From JBFJVZ01 sp041623895 (GTDB lineage Bacteria > Planctomycetota > Planctomycetia > Pirellulales > Pirellulaceae): a stretch of 8,949 nt of DNA. Below are positions 1 through 7,100 of this stretch, piece after piece. How positions within the stretch are numbered: position 1 is the stretch's first letter; each line of letters opens with the position of its first letter. Below the pieces are notes generated by a model. It ran no database searches. It had not been told where the DNA came from and saw nothing but the letters and a program-made list of their open reading frames with translations. A program made the position numbers and the translations under genes. The stretch spans positions 1 to 8,949 of the forward strand of contig JBFJVZ010000338.1 in the NCBI GenBank assembly GCA_041623895.1, given 5' to 3'.

Positions 1-1106
1 CGTACGCGGCTCATCGTTTCGACCATGTGAACCGGGATTCGGATGGTCCGGCTCTGGTCGGCGACCGCGCGGGTGATGGCCTGACGAATCCACCAGGTCG
101 CGTAGGTACAGAATTTGAATCCCCGTCGATACTCGAACTTGTCGACCGCACGCATCAGACCGGCGTTGCCTTCCTGAATCAGATCCAGGAACGACAAACC
201 ACGATTGCGATATTTCTTGGCGATCGAAACGACCAGCCGCAAGTTGCCTTCGCTCAGTTCCCGTTTGGCTTGCTGGTACTCCGAGTAAACCTTGCGGAGC
301 ATGTCGACACGACTGCGGAGCGAGGTGGGAGTTTCCTGGCAGGCGGTGAGGATTTGGCGTCGTTCGTGCAACAGTTTGTCACGAACTTCACGACCGTGCT
401 TGGTCCGCTTTTGATCACGGATCTGGGCGTCGATCTCGTCCAAGCGATGACAAAATTTTTCCAACAGTTCGATTCGGGTCTCAATCCGGTGAGTTCGCAA
501 ACCGAGTTCTTCGATCAGTCGCACGGCGCGGCGGCGACGGCGGGCCAGCGAGCGCCATGCTTCGGCGCGGCGGCGGCGTGAAGCCCCCTTGCTGAGCGCG
601 ACTTTCCAATCATGGCGGTTTCGCTTGAGCAACGTCTGCAGGGTGCGGAGGTTGTGAGGCAGGCGACCGACAATTTGATCCTTCTCCAACCGGTCGGTGA
701 CGGAGACCTGAACGGTGCGGTCAAAGGGCAATTGGCTGCGATAGACTTTCTTGAGGGTCTTGTAGGCTTCGACCAGGACGAAATGATTCTCCAGCAGTTT
801 GGTGCGAAATCGCCGGCGAGTTTCTTCGATCCGCTTGGCCAGCTCGATCTCTTCGCGGCGTGTCAGCAACGGGATTTCACCCATCTGGGTCAGATACATT
901 CGCACCGGATCGTCTGACCACGATTCGCTTTCATCAATGGCCATCAGCTCATCGGGGCTGGCCAGTTGAACCTCGCCATCGGCGGGTACGACTACTGCGA
1001 TGCCGTCATCGCCATCATCATCGGGCAGCTTGCGGAATCCGCCAGTAACGGCTTCGGCACTTGGGACGGCTACGTCGTCAAATTCATCCAAAAGGGTATC
1101 GAACAA
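1..1106 (-). CDS. rpoD: Primary sigma-70 factor RpoD/SigA, N-terminal part (cut by window edge)
   Basis: This is the housekeeping sigma subunit that directs RNA polymerase to -10/-35 promoters. The frame is open from 1106 to the left edge and shows 368 codons. An acidic N-terminus (about residues 8-62) leads into sigma region 1.2 (DDPVRMYLTQMGEIPLLTRR, about 66-85). A spacer of roughly 185 residues follows, with an Arg-rich patch (SRRRRAEAWRSLARRRRRA, about 177-195). Region 2 then begins near residue 280: AKRELSEGNLRLVVSIAKKY, the core-binding segment LSFLDLIQEGNAGLMRAVDK, and the -10 recognition/melting segment FKFCTYATWWIRQAITRA. Region 3 begins with DQSRTIRIPVHMVE. Region 1.2 together with the exact 2.3/2.4 wording marks a group 1 sigma rather than an alternative sigma. 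The start is TTG because it is the only start codon correctly spaced from an AGGAG, and a stop lies in frame at 1155-1157. Regions 3 and 4 lie outside the window. Confidence 0.96.
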   Translation of the reverse strand, partial: MFDTLLDEFDDVAVPSAEAVTGGFRKLPDDDGDDGIAVVVPADGEVQLASPDELMAIDESESWSDDPVRMYLTQMGEIPLLTRREEIELAKRIEETRRRFRTKLLENHFVLVEAYKTLKKVYRSQLPFDRTVQVSVTDRLEKDQIVGRLPHNLRTLQTLLKRNRHDWKVALSKGASRRRRAEAWRSLARRRRRAVRLIEELGLRTHRIETRIELLEKFCHRLDEIDAQIRDQKRTKHGREVRDKLLHERRQILTACQETPTSLRSRVDMLRKVYSEYQQAKRELSEGNLRLVVSIAKKYRNRGLSFLDLIQEGNAGLMRAVDKFEYRRGFKFCTYATWWIRQAITRAVADQSRTIRIPVHMVETMSRV

Positions 1107-1114
1107 AACACGAA

Positions 1115-1119
1115 CTCCT
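1115..1119 (-). promoter_or_regulatory. Ribosome binding site fixing the TTG start of rpoD
   Basis: On the minus strand AGGAG lies 8 nt before the TTG at 1106-1104. No ATG or GTG in the same frame has comparable spacing; the nearby GTG at 1110-1108 is out of frame. This site decides the start of the sigma factor. Confidence 0.7.
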
Positions 1120-1246
1120 GCGGAATCGATTTGAAATGAATTGGAAAATTGGAATCAAAACTTACCGGCGGCGGGTCACTGATCTGATGCGGTCGATGGC
1201 CACGCGAGCGGACAAGTGTTTGGCTGTGTCGGCTCGGCGATTGGTG

Positions 1247-1274
1247 TACGTAATGCGATCAGAGATCAAGTCAA
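1247..1274 (-). promoter_or_regulatory. Possible sigma-70 promoter for rpoD
   Basis: Reading the minus strand, TTGACT (1274-1269) is followed after 16 bp by TACGTA (1252-1247). The -35 matches the consensus in 5 of 6 positions; the -10 is weak. It would give a leader of about 130 nt before the sigma start. This is the best candidate I found by eye in the rpoD upstream DNA, and other hexamers could serve. Confidence 0.2.
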
Positions 1275-1521
1275 CGGGGATCCGCCGGGTAAGGGTGTGG
1301 TGTTGGTCAATTCGTGACAATCCAGGCACGACGGCTGAACTGTAATGGATTGATAGAGTGAGGAATGAAAACGGTGGATAGGATAGGTAAAACGCAAACG
1401 GTGTGAAAATTCAAAGTTGATTGGTCGTGATCTCAATCCTGCCAGATCGTAGTTTTCCCCTTCGGCTAGCAAACCTGCTGCCTTCAACACCAGAGAAAGC
1501 GTGACTCAGTTGGTTAGTGTC

Positions 1522-1549
1522 TTGAGAGCGCAAAGGTTGCGCGCCTCAA
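1522..1549. other. Strong intergenic stem-loop
   Basis: TTGAG (1522-1526) pairs with CTCAA (1545-1549). Inside it GCGCAA (1528-1533) pairs with TTGCGC (1537-1542) around a 3-nt loop AGG, with an asymmetric internal bulge (A on one side, GC on the other). That gives 11 base pairs. No U-run follows on either strand, so it does not look like a simple intrinsic terminator. It lies about 415 bp upstream of the rpoD start. Confidence 0.5.
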
Positions 1550-1664
1550 AAACTGTTCAAAACTCTACCACCCGATGACACGTTCCCAGGCGACATCCGT
1601 GAAGAAGGAAAAACTTTCTGATTGGGTGAGTCGTTCGGCCTGACGTTGAGTTTGCGGGCAGTGA

Positions 1665-1862
1665 CTACTTACTGATGGCCGCCATCGCACCCAATTTCAG
1701 GATCGAAAAACTCAGGTGTTCATCCGTCGAAACTTGAAACCGTCCAATGGAGAATGAACCAACCAACGCCGCGCGGCGTAATTGAGAATTCCCCCCCGTT
1801 CGTTTTTCAATTTCAAGCACAACGGCTTTGCCTTCATGGCGGCGATCGGCAAAATCGACCAC
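1665..1862 (-). CDS. Doubtful small ORF, 65 codons, unknown
   Basis: GTG-initiated frame of 65 codons ending in TAG. The product would be a small soluble protein with no signal peptide, membrane segment or motif I recognise. A GTC-GAT-TTT-GCC stretch opens the frame, and seven G in a row (minus strand, 1797-1791) sit inside it. There is no ribosome binding site. A different minus-strand frame (1936-1712) overlaps most of it, so at most one is real. GC at third codon positions is near 50 percent, unlike a strongly coding frame in this DNA. It may be non-coding or a gene fragment. Confidence 0.15.
   Translation of the reverse strand: MVDFADRRHEGKAVVLEIEKRTGGNSQLRRAALVGSFSIGRFQVSTDEHLSFSILKLGAMAAISK
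1766..1779. repeat. Perfect 14-bp GC palindrome
   Basis: ACGCCGCGCGGCGT reads identically on both strands. It lies in non-coding or doubtful DNA, just before a run of seven C. It could be a protein-binding dyad or a small cruciform; there is no evidence for a particular partner. Confidence 0.5.
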
Positions 1863-2085
1863 GCAGATGCGATTTCCAAATCATTCGGTTCGCGTTGACG
1901 AACAAACCAGTTCGTTATTACGCCGCAGATCATCAATAGATGTCCGGCCCGGCCAGATCGGTTCAGACCTCAGCTAGGCGGGAGCGGCATTTTTTTCGGG
2001 TGGTGGTGCCGATTGCTCTCTTGGATTTTAGTCACAACGCCTTCGTGGTCCAGACGGCCATTCTTCAATTATTCTTCCAATTGCG

Positions 2086-2631
2086 ATGTACACCCTTCCC
2101 TGCCCCCATTGCCAACACTCGATCCAAGTCGCACCCTCCCAAGCGGGTGATGAGCTTGCCTGCCCGTCCTGTGGCGCCGTCAATCAGATCCCCAAATTGG
2201 GTGATCTTCGTCAATTACCGCAAACTACCGCGAATGCTGGCATTTCGGGCCCACCCGCTGGCGAAGCGAGGGTGGGCCGTCAAATCGGTTTTGTCGTACT
2301 TAGCCTGCTGTCGCTGGCTTGCCTGCTGATTGCCGTTTTCTGCGGCATCCGCTGGGTAAATGTGGATGCTCCCGTGACAACCGAGATTCATCTACAGACG
2401 ATCCGAGATCGTTACGCCGAATTAACACCGGCCGAGTTGATCCGGGAGTTTGAGGATCTGGAGTCGTACGATCTCGCTATCGCAGCGCCGTACGCCTACA
2501 AGCAGCTGCGAAACAGGAAGAACGCCTGGGGGCGGAATGCTTTGATTGCAACTGTGTTCTGTGTTGGTTGCGGAATCACGGCGATGCTGTTGGCCGGTTC
2601 GGGGAGTAAATCCAAGGGCGGCACCGAATAG
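2086..2631 (+). CDS. Zinc-ribbon protein with two membrane helices (unknown function)
   Basis: The product has 181 aa. The N-terminus has two CxxC knuckles, C6-P-H-C9 and C26-P-S-C29, which form a small zinc ribbon like those heading many planctomycete membrane proteins. A polar linker (about 35-65) precedes a hydrophobic helix at about 67-88. A charged segment follows (about 98-150; includes TPAELIREFEDLESYDLA), then a second hydrophobic helix at about 152-171 and a short Lys/Gly tail. The likely topology places both ends, and so the ribbon, in the cytoplasm with the middle segment outside; this is inferred from helix count. ATG at 2086 is chosen because it directly precedes the first knuckle, although no clear Shine-Dalgarno is seen. 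It stands alone on the plus strand, converging on the methyltransferase gene. No enzymatic motif is visible. A minor role in membrane or envelope biology is possible but unproven. Confidence 0.85.
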   Translation: MYTLPCPHCQHSIQVAPSQAGDELACPSCGAVNQIPKLGDLRQLPQTTANAGISGPPAGEARVGRQIGFVVLSLLSLACLLIAVFCGIRWVNVDAPVTTEIHLQTIRDRYAELTPAELIREFEDLESYDLAIAAPYAYKQLRNRKNAWGRNALIATVFCVGCGITAMLLAGSGSKSKGGTE

Positions 2632-2650
2632 GACACTTAGAGTCTTTTTT
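2632..2650 (+). terminator. Weak candidate intrinsic terminator
   Basis: Directly after the zinc-ribbon stop codon, GAC (2632-2634) can pair with GTC (2642-2644), continuing past an A-A mismatch with one more C-G pair, and is followed by six T (2645-2650). The stem is short and poor. The U-run and the position right behind the stop are the only reasons to list it. Confidence 0.25.
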
Positions 2651-2665
2651 GATGTCGCTATCTGT

Positions 2666-2710
2666 GCCAGGACTTGTCCTGGCGCTGCATTCGCCAGGAC
2701 AGGTCCTGGC
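2666..2710. repeat. Pair of REP-like 18-bp palindromes at a convergent junction
   Basis: GCCAGGACTTGTCCTGGC (2666-2683) and GCCAGGACAGGTCCTGGC (2693-2710) are each self-complementary over 8 bp arms around a 2-nt centre. They are 16/18 identical to each other and start 27 bp apart. Each can form its own hairpin, or an arm of one can pair with an arm of the other. They fill the space between the convergent zinc-ribbon and methyltransferase genes, a typical site for REP-type repeats and for bidirectional transcription ends. They look like members of a dispersed family, but only these two copies are in the window. Confidence 0.8.
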
Positions 2711-2732
2711 CTACGTGAATCCTAAAAATGCT

Positions 2733-3521
2733 TCAGGCGGCCCGCTTTCGCTTCAGCACGTAAACCACGTCTTCACTGCTGCCATCGACCGTGATTGGGT
2801 AGCTGATGTCGTAACCAAAGTCGTAAGTGCCAACACATTGCCACTGGTCACTGGCCCGGATCAGCCGATCCATCTGGCTGGCCGTGTAACTTCGCAACAC
2901 CAGTTCATCGACAATGCGGAAGCTTCGCGAGGGACAGTGGACATCGAACTGAATGCCGAATCGCTCGACCCGCCGCTGCGGATCACGATCGTTGGTCCAC
3001 ATGTAAGTACTGATGGAAAGGTGTCCGCGGCGGGCTGCCCACGACTCGGTTTCGCTGGGCGGCACGTCGGTCGGTGTCAGATGGACGCCCAGCAAATACA
3101 AGCCGCCCACACGGATCGCCCGGCCCATGCACTCCAGATGCGCTCGGGCCGCCGATTCGCTGTCCAGATGCCGAAAACTGTTGATCGTGTTGAAAGCGAT
3201 GTCGTATTTGCGGGGAACCTGAAAATCGGCCATGTCGGCGACAAACGCGGTCGGAGCAAGCCCATGACGTGTGAACCGGTGATTGCAGAAATCAACCGCT
3301 TTCTTATTCAGATCCAGGCCAGCGACCTCATATCCTCGCTTGGCCAAGGCGTACAGCAGCCGACCGGTTCCGCAAGCCGGTTCGAACATCCGCTTCGCCG
3401 GTTTGGACATGTACTTTTCAGCACACGCCAAAATGAATTTGACTTCCGCAGCACAATCAGCACCAAACACCAAGTCGTAGTACTTGGGGTGGTCGTAGAT
3501 CGATTCATTCAATACTTCCAT
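2733..3521 (-). CDS. Class I SAM-dependent methyltransferase
   Basis: The product has 262 aa with a Rossmann-type methyltransferase fold. The SAM-binding motif I is FEPACGTGRLLYALAKRGYE (46-65), followed by the acidic end of strand 2, VAGLDLN (66-72). ADMADF (95-100) fits the adenine-contacting loop, and YDIAFNTINSFRHL (106-119) fits motif IV. This arrangement is usual for small-molecule methyltransferases, but the substrate cannot be read from sequence. ATG at 3521 is preferred over an in-frame upstream GTG at 3617: the extra 32 residues are Cys/Arg-rich, unlike the family, and would overlap the DinB gene by 92 nt. With this start the gene begins 4 nt after the DinB stop, so the two are probably translated together. 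A GGTGA, part of which is the DinB stop codon, can act as the ribosome binding site. The C-terminal part, after about residue 150, is less family-typical and may form the substrate lid. Confidence 0.9.
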   Translation of the reverse strand: MEVLNESIYDHPKYYDLVFGADCAAEVKFILACAEKYMSKPAKRMFEPACGTGRLLYALAKRGYEVAGLDLNKKAVDFCNHRFTRHGLAPTAFVADMADFQVPRKYDIAFNTINSFRHLDSESAARAHLECMGRAIRVGGLYLLGVHLTPTDVPPSETESWAARRGHLSISTYMWTNDRDPQRRVERFGIQFDVHCPSRSFRIVDELVLRSYTASQMDRLIRASDQWQCVGTYDFGYDISYPITVDGSSEDVVYVLKRKRAA

Positions 3522-3525
3522 GGCT

Positions 3526-4059
3526 TCACCGGATCGGATCGAGCCCCAAGCCGCGCCGCAACATACCGATCTGCCCCGCGTGAATATGCTCGTGCAACGG
3601 ACAAAAAAGAATGGCACCCAGCTTGTTGGGATAGGCGGCGTAGGGCATGTCGATTGATTCGAGCAACATTTCCGGTGTGACCCGATCCAGTTCGGCGAGC
3701 GCCAGTTCGTAAACCTTTGTCATTCGCTGCAGCAACTGGTCGGGTTGAAGTTGCCCGCTGGCGTCCGGATTGGGAATACTGCCGCGCGAATAAGCTTTGC
3801 GAAACTTGCCTGGAATCAGTTCCAAGTCTTCAGGACGACGGCCGCGAATGCGAAACATCAACAAACCGTATTGGCTGACCGTAAGGTGACCGACTTGCCA
3901 GGCAACGTGGGAGGCAAAACCAGCGGGAATCTCAAACCATCGTTGCTGCGGCGTGGCCGCCAGCAACTCCAGCGTGTAGCGTCGGGCAAAATCGATCTGC
4001 TCGATTGCGCCGCGCATCATCACCGCCGCGTCGGCCGGATTGGGAAGGCTGGAATTCAT
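3526..4059 (-). CDS. DinB/YfiT-family putative metalloenzyme
   Basis: The product has 177 aa, the usual length for the DinB four-helix-bundle family. These proteins bind a divalent metal through three histidines, and characterised relatives act as thiol (bacillithiol/mycothiol)-dependent transferases or isomerases. Here the first ligand is His58 in the HVAWQVGHL stretch (51-59). The other two are expected to be His156 and His160 in the C-terminal HEHIHAGQIGMLRR segment (156-169). All three are intact, so the metal site should be functional. The gene lies 105 bp behind the sensor kinase and is coupled to the methyltransferase downstream. No Shine-Dalgarno precedes the ATG. Instead a TATCAT lies 6 nt upstream, so a leaderless transcript is possible. 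Despite the name, DNA-damage induction is not implied. The reaction is unknown. Confidence 0.88.
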   Translation of the reverse strand: MNSSLPNPADAAVMMRGAIEQIDFARRYTLELLAATPQQRWFEIPAGFASHVAWQVGHLTVSQYGLLMFRIRGRRPEDLELIPGKFRKAYSRGSIPNPDASGQLQPDQLLQRMTKVYELALAELDRVTPEMLLESIDMPYAAYPNKLGAILFCPLHEHIHAGQIGMLRRGLGLDPIR

Positions 4060-4065
4060 GCGGGG

Positions 4066-4071
4066 ATGATA
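4066..4071 (-). promoter_or_regulatory. Possible -10 box for a leaderless DinB transcript
   Basis: TATCAT on the minus strand lies 6 nt before the DinB ATG, the spacing at which transcription would start on or next to the A of ATG. No matching -35 is seen 17 bp upstream. It is listed because the gene has no ribosome binding site. Confidence 0.2.
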
Positions 4072-4096
4072 GCAGTTTCCGCGCCGCTGCTAACCG

Positions 4097-4131
4097 GGTC
4101 GTCACCAGACTTTCGGCAACCACGACCGAAA
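4097..4131 (-). other. Mutually exclusive stems in the kinase-DinB gap
   Basis: In the minus-strand transcript UUUCGGUCGU (4131-4122) can pair in two ways: its first half with CCGAAA (4116-4111), or its second half with ACGACC (4102-4097). The two 6-bp stems share bases and exclude each other. They sit in the only gap between the kinase stop and the DinB start. The geometry resembles an attenuator, but the stems are short and could be chance. Confidence 0.2.
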
Positions 4132-4164
4132 CTTTCAGCGAGTTCGGCTCCGCTTGAAAATGCT

Positions 4165-7100
4165 TTAGCGTGGTTTGCGCAGCACGCGGGTCAGATCACC
4201 GGGATGAACCGGTTTGACGAGATGTTCGTCGAAACCAGCTTCCATCACTGCCTTGCGGTCTTCGTCGCGTCCATATCCCGTCAAGGCAACCAGCCGCAAC
4301 TTCGCGTTGGGATGCTGGGCGCGCACCCGTTTGGCAAGTTGATAGCCATCGAGTTGCGGCAGCCCAATGTCGATCAGCGCGATGTCGGGCGGTGCGGATC
4401 GAATTGCTTCCAGTCCCTGCAGTCCATCGCTAGCAGTGGCGACTTGATAGCCATCGAGCCGCAAGATGGTCTCCAGCATTTGCCTGCTGTCCGCGTTGTC
4501 CTCGACGATCAAGATTCTGAGGGGTTCCTGGCCCGGATCGTCCATGGGCTCGTTCTTGCTCGGACGATTCGCGGTAAGCGGGAGCTGCACGACAAACTCA
4601 CTTCCCTTGCCGCGTCCCTCGCTGTTGACAACGATGCTTCCGCCATGCAATTCAACCAGCCGGCGGGTGAGCGTCAGACCCACGCCCATGCCACCATCGG
4701 ATCGTTCCAGCGATCTATCCGACTGCACGAACAGGTCGAAAATCTTATCTTTGACGTCAGCGGGTATTCCTTCGCCGTTGTCCCGGACGCGGATCACGGC
4801 TTGATCTGCCTGGGTTTCCAGGGTCAGTTGAATGTTGCCATTGGGGGGCGTGTACTTGGCCGCGTTGGTGAGCAAGTTTTCCTGAATCTGCAGCAGCCGC
4901 GCTGCGTCTCCTTCGATGAAGATCGGCGCTTCGGTGACTTGAATTTCCAGCTGGTGCTCTCGGGCGTCGAGGGCCGGGCGGACTGCCTCAACCGCATCTC
5001 GCACCAGCCGGGCGAGATCGACGACTTCGCTGTGAATTCGGATTTTCCCCTGAGTGACGCGTGACACGTCGAGCAGGTCGTCGAGCAGGCGGGCCATCTG
5101 GCTGGTCTGCCGCATGACGACATCGCACGCGTCTTTGCGGGTTGGGGAATCCGCACCATCTTGATCTAAAACGCGAACGGCGTTGATCACGGCGCCAAGT
5201 GGATTGCGAAGCTCATGCGAAAGCATGGCAAGAAACTGGTCACGCCGTCGGGCATCCTCGAGCGCCTCTTTCTCGGCACGTTTTTGGCGAGTGATATCCT
5301 TGGCAATCGTGGCAATGCCGATCGGAACGCCGGCTTCGTCGCTGAGCAGTGACAAGGTCAAGAGTATTGGATGCGTCTTGCCGGCGCGGTCGCGACGGAC
5401 CGACTCGACGTTGCGCACATGTTCAGCATTTCTACATTTGTGGCGGAGGTTCCTGGCCTGTTTTTCCGCCTCCGGCGGGACGAGAATCGACATATCCTGG
5501 CCGATCATTTCCTCTCGTCGCCATCCGTACACTCTTTCTGTTTCCGTGTTGACCGCGATGATCTTGCCGGTCAGGTCTTCGATGGTAATCGGGTCGGCAC
5601 CGTCCATGAACACCTTGGACATGCGCCGTAATTCCTCTTCGGTTCGCTTGAGATTGGCGATATCGATTAGCGTGATCACGACGCCGTCGATGGCATCCTT
5701 GGATCGATAGGGCAGCACGCGTAACAGGTACCAATTACCTTGTTTATCGCGGACATTTCTTTCCAGTGCTTCGCCCGTTTCGGGCACCTTCCGAACATCA
5801 TCAAGCAGATTTTGGTCGTCCAGATTGTGTGAAAAACTTTCTAGCGAGCGACCGACATCCTGCGGCATAACTTGGAACGCTTGAGCGATCTTTGGCGTGA
5901 ACTTTCGGATCCGCAATTCCCGGTCAAGAAAAACCGTTCCCAATTCGGTGCTCCGCAGCAAGTTGTCCATATCGTCAGTCATTTCAGTCAGTTCACCGAT
6001 CTTACGCTGGTATTCGGCGTTGACCGTATACAGTTCCTCATTGACGCTGTGCAGTTCTTCATTAGTACTTTGCAATTCTTCATTAGAAGCGACTAACTCC
6101 TCGTTGGTTGCCTGCAGTTCCTCGTTCGTCGTCTCCATCTCCTCGATAGTTGCTTGCAGGTTTTCCTTCGTGTACTGCAACTCTTCTTCAACTTCGAGCA
6201 AGCGTTTCCGAGACGATTCGTCGACGTCAAAGTCGCTGATCGGCACAGCCATCGGCTGCGTTTTTGCGAGACGCTCCAAGGAGATCAAGAACAACGTTTC
6301 ACTGCTGCTTTCAATCGTCAGTGGCCGCACGCTCAGCTTCAACTGGTGTTTTTGCTCACCGCTGCGAACAACAACTCCACCGTAGATGACGGGCTCGTTC
6401 CGCTTCGCAGCTCTCTGCAGTGCGCCGGCAAGTGCCAATTGCAAGTCGGGTGGGACCATCGTCAGAATGTCATGGGATGACCTGCCATCAGGCACCGAGA
6501 GAAAGCTTCCAGCGCCCGCGAACGAATGGATCAGCTCCCGGCGCTCGTTGACCAGCAGACTGGGCGGGACATACTCGCTGAGCAACTCGTCATACGCGCG
6601 GAGCAGATTCAGGTTGGCTAGTCCTGAGACAACGGAGGGCGGCTTCCGAATCGATTCATGCAGCCGAGTGAAGCCGGCCGAGAGCGGCAAACGCACGTCC
6701 GGCGGCAGGCGAACGTCGCGGCGTTTGCGATAAAGTTTCCAATGGCGGTCGAGGGTTTCGAATTCGTCGGCGATCTCTCCCGGGCTTTCGCTGGGACCGA
6801 GCAACAGGACACCGCCTGTCTTGAGCCCAAAGTGGAACAGAGACAATACTTTCTTCTGAGCATGGGGCTGCAAGTAGATCAGCAGATTGCGGCAGCAAAT
6901 AAGATCCAATTTCGTGAAGGGAGCGTCCTTGATGATATTGTGAGGAGCAAAGACGATCATTTTGCGGAGGTCCGGCAAGATTTGATAGCTCCGCCCTTCT
7001 TTGATGAAGTACCGCGACAAGCGAGCTGCCGACACCTCTGATACGGCTTCCTCGCTGTACACCCCCGCACTAGCGATTTCCAGGCTGGCCCGATGAACGT

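Larger units (their letters stand above)
1107..2085. other. Gene-poor interval between rpoD and the zinc-ribbon gene
   Basis: About 980 bp lie between two divergently transcribed genes, so it must contain the start signals of both. No protein family, tRNA or known structured RNA is recognisable. It holds a strong hairpin (1522-1549), a perfect 14-bp palindrome (1766-1779), a run of seven C (1791-1797) and overlapping short ORFs in several frames around 1665-1940, none with a convincing ribosome binding site. Base composition is more mixed and A/T-richer in patches than in the genes. Confidence 0.6.

Noticed and set aside
27..581. Plus-strand open frame of 184 codons (and others up to 1345)
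   Set aside because: Antisense to the sigma factor, whose conserved regions 1.2 and 2 fix the true frame.
1500..1575. tRNA-like D-arm wording (CTCAGTTGGTTAG) with an ACCA 72 nt downstream
   Set aside because: The acceptor stem pairs in only 4 of 7 positions, the anticodon arm is replaced by an 18-nt insert and there is no T-arm. Probably chance; at most a badly decayed remnant.
3522..3617. N-terminal extension of the methyltransferase to an upstream GTG
   Set aside because: It would overlap the DinB gene by 92 nt and add a Cys/Arg-rich segment atypical for the family; the coupled ATG at 3521 is simpler.
2649..3680. Plus-strand open frame of 343 codons
   Set aside because: It begins inside the palindromic repeats and runs antisense through the methyltransferase, which has clear SAM-binding motifs on the other strand.
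3745..5064. Plus-strand open frame of 439 codons
   Set aside because: It lies opposite the DinB gene and the receiver/kinase end of the hybrid kinase, whose motifs are unmistakable. Its translation shows no family features. It is an antisense shadow.
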